Source: Betaproteobacteria bacterium Ga0077523
GTDB lineage: Bacteria > Pseudomonadota > Gammaproteobacteria > Burkholderiales > Ga0077523
Direction: 5' to 3'
Length of the DNA: 36,938 bases
NCBI GenBank assembly: GCA_001464695.1
Contig: LNDQ01000155.1
Location: 1-36,938 of the forward strand
A model generated the notes under the pieces. The model searched no databases, was not told the origin of the DNA, and saw nothing but the letters and a program-made list of their open reading frames with translations. Of this stretch, positions 32,340 through 36,938 are shown one piece after another; positions within the stretch are counted from its first letter, which is position 1, and each line of letters starts with the position of its first letter. A program made the translations under genes and the position numbers.

Positions 32340-32443
32340 CGAGCGTGCGCATCGCCTGTATGAGCGCTGCCGGTTCGACGCTCGTTCGGTCGTGCCGCAA
32401 CGGGTGCTCGCGCCGGTGAGGCTGCGAACCGAGTGATCGGCAT

Positions 32444-33217
32444 GTGACCCCGTACTTTGGAATTGCGGACGCAGCCGGCGCCCAGCAACCCAACGCGGTT
32501 CGGCGCGGCCTGCTCCAGGGTGCAGCCCTCGCCCTGCTGATGCTGCCTGCCGGCATGCATATCGACTCGGGGCCTCCCGGCCACGCTGTGGTGACCGACT
32601 TCGACAGACCACCGATGGTCCGTGGCCGCCATGCCGATTTCGGCACGGAATCGCCCTCACCGGACGTGCGTCACGTGGCCGACTGGATCGCCGATTCACG
32701 CGACAACGGTCGTGCCGACTTCTTCGTCATCGACAAGAAGCAGGCACGGATGTACCTGTTCGATCCGGCCGGGCGGCTCACGGCGTCAACCCCTGTGCTG
32801 CTCGGTTCCGCCGTCGGCGACGACTCGGTACCGGGCATAGGCCTGCGTCCGGTCGCCGCCGTGCGCCCGGCGGAACGGACCACCCCGGCCGGACGCTTCG
32901 TCGGCGAGCCCGGGCACAACACCGCTGGCGAGGACGTGGTGTGGGTGGACTATGCCGCTGCGGTCTCGATGCACCGGGTACGTACCGCAATTCCGAGAGA
33001 GCGCCGGTTGCATCGGCTCGCCACGCCCACGAGTACCGACAATCGCATCACCTACGGCTGCATCAACGTGCCCACCGCCTTCTACGAGAACCATGTCCGC
33101 ACGACATTCACCCGGCAGCGCGCCATCGTGTACGTACTGCCCGAGGTGCGATCGGTCCAGGCGGTCTTCGGTGCCTACGACGTGGCGGCCATCCACCGCA
33201 GGACCGCTGCGAGGTAG
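32444..33217 (+). CDS. L,D-transpeptidase (YkuD) family protein
   Basis: A 257-residue protein with a hydrophobic segment (about residues 22-38) that may be a signal anchor, then a linker and a YkuD-like catalytic domain (about 92-230). The catalytic Cys206 is in ITYGCINVP and a candidate His177 in VSMHRVR. The family cross-links peptidoglycan or attaches proteins to it. The His is earlier than in typical HxxxxxxxxSHGC signatures, so this is a divergent member. The GTG at 32444 is the start nearest the signal; the ribosome site is weak. It converges on the second Crp-type gene. Confidence 0.82.
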   Translation: MTPYFGIADAAGAQQPNAVRRGLLQGAALALLMLPAGMHIDSGPPGHAVVTDFDRPPMVRGRHADFGTESPSPDVRHVADWIADSRDNGRADFFVIDKKQARMYLFDPAGRLTASTPVLLGSAVGDDSVPGIGLRPVAAVRPAERTTPAGRFVGEPGHNTAGEDVVWVDYAAAVSMHRVRTAIPRERRLHRLATPTSTDNRITYGCINVPTAFYENHVRTTFTRQRAIVYVLPEVRSVQAVFGAYDVAAIHRRTAAR

Positions 33218-33255
33218 CCTACGGCTCCCGGCAGGGGGTGCTGCCGCCGTCAATG

Positions 33256-33975
33256 TCAGCTTGCCATCTCCTCCGGCAGCAGCCGGTCGTACTCCTTCTT
33301 GACCACGGCATAGCATTCGCAGACGCGTTGCTCCAGGGCGGGGCGATCGATCACCCTGATATGTCCGCGCGCGTACTGGATGATCCCCAGCTTCTGCAAG
33401 CGGAATGCGGCCTCGGTCACCCCTTCGCGACGCACGCCGAGCATGTTCGCGATCAGCTCCTGCGTCATGACGAGCTCGTTGCCCGACAATCGGTCGAGGC
33501 TCAGCAGCAGCCAGCGACACAGCTGCTGATCGAGCGAGTGGTGCCGGTTGCAGACTGCCGTCTGCGCCATCTGCGTGATCAGGGCCTGGGTGTAGCGCAG
33601 CAGGAGGTGCATCACGGGGCCGGCCCGGTTGAATTCTTCCTTCACGGTCTGCGCCTTGAGCCGGTATCCCAGCCCGGCGCTCTGCACGACCGCCCGGCTG
33701 GGCGTGGATTCGCCCCCCATGAACAGCGAGATACCAACGATGCCCTCGTTGCCGACCACGGCGATCTCGGCGGAGGCGCCGTTCTCCATCACGTACAGCA
33801 ACGAGACGATGGCGTCGGTCGGGAAGTAGACGTGGCTCAACGCACCGCCGGACTCGTACAGTACTTGACCGAGCGGCATGTCGATCGGTTCGAGCTGCGA
33901 CAACCAGCGGAGGCGGTCGGCCTTCGGAAGCGCGGCGAGCAGATGATTCTTCGATACGTCGGGAGTGGCGGTCAT
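33256..33975 (-). CDS. Crp/Fnr family transcriptional regulator (copy 2)
   Basis: A 239-residue paralog of the regulator at 13399-14091: a cNMP-binding-like barrel (LGQVLYESGGALSHVYFPTDAI) and a C-terminal HTH (MTQELIANMLGVRREGVTEA) with LGIIQYARGHIRVIDRPALE. The shared wording LGVRR in the HTH suggests both bind similar DNA. No Fnr cysteines; ligand unknown. The ATG at 33975 has no clear Shine-Dalgarno. It is divergent from the small membrane protein and glucan-synthase genes across a 315-base spacer with candidate site e. Confidence 0.9.
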   Translation of the reverse strand: MTATPDVSKNHLLAALPKADRLRWLSQLEPIDMPLGQVLYESGGALSHVYFPTDAIVSLLYVMENGASAEIAVVGNEGIVGISLFMGGESTPSRAVVQSAGLGYRLKAQTVKEEFNRAGPVMHLLLRYTQALITQMAQTAVCNRHHSLDQQLCRWLLLSLDRLSGNELVMTQELIANMLGVRREGVTEAAFRLQKLGIIQYARGHIRVIDRPALEQRVCECYAVVKKEYDRLLPEEMAS

Positions 33976-34290
33976 TCGGGCAGGCACGGGTAGGGCGGTC
34001 CGAGATGGGGCGCAGGGCGCACTCCTCGAACGCGACGATGCGGGTCTTAAGTTACTCCGTATGTGCGAAAGCGTACACACCGCCGCATGTCGCGGTTGTG
34101 TCGAAACGTGACCGGACCAGGACGTGTCCTACAGCCCACGGCGTCCCGTCTGACAGACCGGCCTGCCTGCGGCGCCTAGCATGGAGGCACTGCCACGATG
34201 TCGGTTCCGGACGTGCAACGCTGAAGGCGCGTGCGTCCGGCGGCCCGTCACGCATCCCAACGGCCATCGGGCCCACCAGCGGAGGTCTTC
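33976..34290. other. Divergent spacer with candidate site e
   Basis: It lies between the second Crp-type gene and the small membrane-protein gene. No gene is seen. It contains site e (34116-34133), and a slightly AT-richer patch (34048-34065) that may be a promoter for the Crp-type gene. Confidence 0.5.
34116..34133 (+). promoter_or_regulatory. Candidate regulator site e (ends GTCCTACA)
   Basis: ACCAG-N8-CTACA with N8 ending in GTC. It lies 158 bases upstream of the gene at 34291. A -10-like TAGCAT occurs about 50 bases on, placing the site near -60, as at site a. Confidence 0.4.
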
Positions 34291-34533
34291 ATGAACATCC
34301 CTGCCTTTGCCACTCCCAACTGGACGACGGCCACATTCGCTGACGCAGTGGAATCGTCGTGGTCCGAAGTCGCGGCCATGGGCGAGCATCTCAACCTGTG
34401 CAAGGCGTTGAGCGGTCCGTTGTTCGCCGTGCGCTGCGCCGGAGAGATGATCCACACGTTTGCGGCGACACGCTTCGTGACGACGCTGGTGTTCGTCGGC
34501 CTGCTGCTCGCTGCCGGGTCCTCGATCTTCTAG
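34291..34533 (+). CDS. Small membrane protein upstream of the glucan synthase gene
   Basis: An 80-residue protein with a soluble N-terminal part (about residues 1-60: WTTATFADAVESSWSEVAAM) and one C-terminal hydrophobic helix (about 62-78, FVTTLVFVGLLLAAGSSIF). GGAGG lies five bases upstream of the ATG. The stop is three bases before the start of the glucan synthase gene, so it is co-transcribed and could be a small accessory subunit; this is inference. No family recognised. Confidence 0.7.
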   Translation: MNIPAFATPNWTTATFADAVESSWSEVAAMGEHLNLCKALSGPLFAVRCAGEMIHTFAATRFVTTLVFVGLLLAAGSSIF

Positions 34534-34536
34534 GGC

Positions 34537-36938
34537 ATGCCGCCATCGGGTCTGTTGCGCCTGTTGCCGGGGGCGTCACCGGAGCTGTGCGACATCCTGG
34601 ATGGCACGCGCGGCCCGGCACAACCGCCGATCCGGTCGGAAATCTTCGGGCTGGAGCGCTTCGCCCGCCACGGCCGCAGCCTGGGTGAGACGCACCGCGC
34701 CACCCGCATGCGTTCGCATGTGGCGGCGTTCTTCCCGCGCCTGCGCAACAACATCCGCACGCTACGGGAGGCGCACCGCTACCTCGGCCTGCAGGCGAGC
34801 ACCGGCTACGACCTGAGCCCGGCAGCCGAATGGCTCCTCGACAACTTCCACCTGATCGAAGCGCAGCTGAAGGAGATCCACGAGGGCTTGCCGCGGCGTT
34901 ACTTCCACGCGCTGCCGACGCTGATCGACGAGCCGCTCGCGGGGTTGCCCCGGGTCTACGGCGTGGCCTGGGCGTTCGTGGCGCACACCGACGGCGCCTT
35001 CGACGATGCGCTGCTGACGCAGTTTCTCGACGCCTACAACGAAGTCCGCGAGCTGAGCCTGGGCGAGATGTGGGCGCTGCCCACGACCTTGCGCGTCGTC
35101 CTGGTCGAGAATCTGCGTCGTCTTGCCGAGCGCGTGGCCACCGGCAAAGCCGCGCGCGAAGCGGCCAACCTCTGCTGCGATCACATCGAGGCCCTAACGA
35201 CGAGTACGCTCGATACGCTGCTGGGCGAGATGACCCGGCGCGGGGTCGAACAGACTTTCCTCGTGCAGATGGGGCAGCGTCTGCAGGATCATCGCGTTCC
35301 CGATCACACCCGCTATCGGGAGTGGCTGCGCAACGCCATGCCGGAGCTCGCTCGAGTGCAGACGCAGCTGACGGCCGATCAGGCTGCCGACAACCTGAGT
35401 GTCAGCAATGCAGTCACGTCGTTGCGCGCCATCGGCGACGCCGACTGGCCCGGCATCGTCGAGCGCACCAGCGCGCTCATGCGACTGATGCTCACTTCGG
35501 CGACGTTCAAGGCCGAGAGTGCCGCCACGCGCGACCGGACGCTGCATCGCATCGAGGCGCTGGCGCGGCGCAGTCGGCGGGATGAAGTGTCGGTGGCCCG
35601 CACGCTGCTGGATCGGATGCGGGCGAATCCGGGCATGGCTCATGCGGGGACCGCCGCGAGCTACTGGCTCCATGGCGAAGGTGCTACCTCGCTCCTGCGG
35701 GCGCTGGGCCTGCCCGAGTCGAGGCGCATGCGCGCCGTTGCGGCACTGGCACGCAGTGCCGTGTTGCCGGCCTACCTCGGGGCCTTGGTGCTGGGTACCG
35801 TCGGCCTGGTGACCTGGATGGTCCTGCGCCACGGGACCGGACTGGTCGGCACCGGCGATGCCGGTTGGTTGACGCTGATCGCGGCAGCGTTGATGCTGTT
35901 TCCCGCTTCCGAGGCCGTCGTGGCGGTCATCAACCGTCTCATCAGCGAATCGGTGGAGCCCGCGCATCTGCCGCGGCTGGCGCTGCCCCAGGGCATCCCG
36001 CTCGAGCACCGGGTCCTGGTGGCGATTCCGGCACTGCTGACCAATAGTGCATCCATCGGGCAGCTCGCCCATCGCCTGTTGCTGCACCATCTCGCCAATC
36101 CGGAACGCCACGCCCAATTCGCCCTGCTGACCGACTGGGCGGATGCCGCCGTCGCGCATGCCGCACCGGACGATGCCTTGCTGGCCGAGGCCAGGGCGAG
36201 GATCCGCGACCTCAACGCGCGCTATCCTGCCGCTGACGATGCGAACGGCGGCGCACCGCGGTTCATCCTGCTGCACCGCGAGCGCTCTTTCAGCGAATCC
36301 GAACAGTGCTGGATCGGAGACGAGCGCAAGCGCGGCAAACTGGAACTCCTTGTCGCGGCGTTGGCCGAGGGCGACGCGGGCGCGTTCCTCGACCTGGGAC
36401 GTGAGTCGCGCATTGCACCGGATACCCCGTATCTGGTCACGCTCGACAGCGATACCCAACTGCCTCCCGGGCGCCTGCGCGACCTCGTCGGTGTGGCGGC
36501 GCATCCCGACAATCAACCGCGGATCGATCCGGCGCGACGCATCGTCACGCAGGGCTACGGCATCCTGCAGCCGCGGGTCGTCACGCCGCTGCCGGCGCCG
36601 CAGCACTTCACGTTGTTTCACTGGCTCTTTGCCGGTCAATGCGGCATCGACCCCTATAGTGCGGCCACGTCGGAGGTGTATCAGGACCTGTTTCGCGAAG
36701 GCACTTTCACCGGCAAGGGGCTGCTCAACGTGCGCGCGATGCACGCCGTGTTGTCCGGGCGCCTGCCCAAGGGTCAGGTGCTCAGCCACGACTTGCTGGA
36801 GGGTTCGCTCGCTCGCTGTGCCGCGGTGACCGACATCACCGTGATCGAGGACGCACCGTTCCACGCTGACGTGGCTGCTGCGCGCATGCATCGCTGGACG
36901 CGTGGTGACTGGCAGTTGCTGCCGTTCCTGCTGGCGGC
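34537..36938 (+). CDS. Cyclic beta-1,2-glucan synthase-like protein (NdvB family), 3' truncated by window
   Basis: The first 800 codons of a large open frame run to the window edge. Residues 1-400 are a helical N-terminal region; two membrane helices follow (about 408-430 and 442-465); then a GT84-type glycosyltransferase region with DTPYLVTLDSDTQLPPGRL (Asp637, Asp639 as DxD), GIDPYSAATSEVYQDL, GEGTFTGKG-like FREGTFTGKGLLNV and the SHDLLEG motif (His751-Asp752, Glu755). Full-length members are about 2,800 residues and continue with glycoside-phosphorylase-like domains. They make cyclic beta-1,2-glucans of the periplasm in osmotic adaptation. The chosen ATG at 34537 has no clear ribosome site and may depend on coupling to the upstream gene. 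Confidence 0.88.
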   Translation, partial: MPPSGLLRLLPGASPELCDILDGTRGPAQPPIRSEIFGLERFARHGRSLGETHRATRMRSHVAAFFPRLRNNIRTLREAHRYLGLQASTGYDLSPAAEWLLDNFHLIEAQLKEIHEGLPRRYFHALPTLIDEPLAGLPRVYGVAWAFVAHTDGAFDDALLTQFLDAYNEVRELSLGEMWALPTTLRVVLVENLRRLAERVATGKAAREAANLCCDHIEALTTSTLDTLLGEMTRRGVEQTFLVQMGQRLQDHRVPDHTRYREWLRNAMPELARVQTQLTADQAADNLSVSNAVTSLRAIGDADWPGIVERTSALMRLMLTSATFKAESAATRDRTLHRIEALARRSRRDEVSVARTLLDRMRANPGMAHAGTAASYWLHGEGATSLLRALGLPESRRMRAVAALARSAVLPAYLGALVLGTVGLVTWMVLRHGTGLVGTGDAGWLTLIAAALMLFPASEAVVAVINRLISESVEPAHLPRLALPQGIPLEHRVLVAIPALLTNSASIGQLAHRLLLHHLANPERHAQFALLTDWADAAVAHAAPDDALLAEARARIRDLNARYPAADDANGGAPRFILLHRERSFSESEQCWIGDERKRGKLELLVAALAEGDAGAFLDLGRESRIAPDTPYLVTLDSDTQLPPGRLRDLVGVAAHPDNQPRIDPARRIVTQGYGILQPRVVTPLPAPQHFTLFHWLFAGQCGIDPYSAATSEVYQDLFREGTFTGKGLLNVRAMHAVLSGRLPKGQVLSHDLLEGSLARCAAVTDITVIEDAPFHADVAAARMHRWTRGDWQLLPFLLA

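Noticed and set aside
33229..33246. CGGCAG/CTGCCG hairpin between convergent L,D-transpeptidase and Crp-type genes
   Set aside because: The stem is only six bases with no T run; too weak to call a terminator.
35194..36891. Long minus-strand frame of 565 codons
   Set aside because: It is antisense to the NdvB-like gene, whose frame shows clear family motifs.

Overview
The window is GC-rich, densely coded DNA from a betaproteobacterium. The inference rests on gene order: holC-pepA divergent from lptF-lptG, then an RpoE-like sigma factor overlapping DUF3619/DUF3106/RDD genes, then yqgE-ruvX-pyrR-pyrB-pyrC' and an M3 oligopeptidase. This is a Burkholderiales/Rhodocyclales type of arrangement. 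No rRNA, tRNA, CRISPR array, transposase or phage structural gene was seen.

Positions 1-13300 look like conserved core chromosome. On the minus strand are pepA, holC and a DUF2486-like gene, packed with 1- and 5-base gaps behind a good sigma-70 promoter. Facing away are lptF and lptG, the permease pair of the lipopolysaccharide exporter. A minus-strand block carries an ECF sigma factor (probable CTG start), a one-TM DUF3619 protein, DUF3106 and an RDD membrane protein; most joints overlap. On the plus strand yqgE, ruvX, pyrR, pyrB and a pseudo-dihydroorotase form a tight, partly overlapping cluster. They are followed by oligopeptidase A and a secreted DUF4124-glutaredoxin fusion.

Positions 13400-34530 are an accessory region of stress and cell-envelope genes in many short transcription units with longer spacers. 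They include two paralogous Crp-type regulators, one near each end, a ferritin-like protein, a BON lipoprotein, CsbD, a trypsin-like protease, a CPA1 antiporter and a periplasmic protein with three C-x10-C repeats. There is also a stand-alone receiver, a NarL-type regulator divergent from a CHASE3 histidine kinase, a YHS-like secreted protein, DUF1328, a YqjD/YqjE-like operon, a diguanylate cyclase, a PLD-type cardiolipin synthase lipoprotein, a sugar-dehydrogenase lipoprotein coupled to DUF3309, a hemerythrin, an M48 lipoprotein, a CHRD lipoprotein, small secreted proteins and an L,D-transpeptidase. The window ends inside a large cyclic beta-1,2-glucan synthase-like gene, 3 bases after a small membrane-protein gene.

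The most interesting signal is an 18-bp arrangement ending in (G/C)TCCTAC(A/G). It occurs six times in spacers of the accessory region, upstream of stress-type genes. Its best copy is a perfect 5-N8-5 inverted repeat, the layout of GacA/NarL-family sites, and a NarL-type regulator lies inside the cluster. The hypothesis is that the region is a regulon controlled by that two-component system or by the Crp-like paralogs. This is inference from sequence alone.
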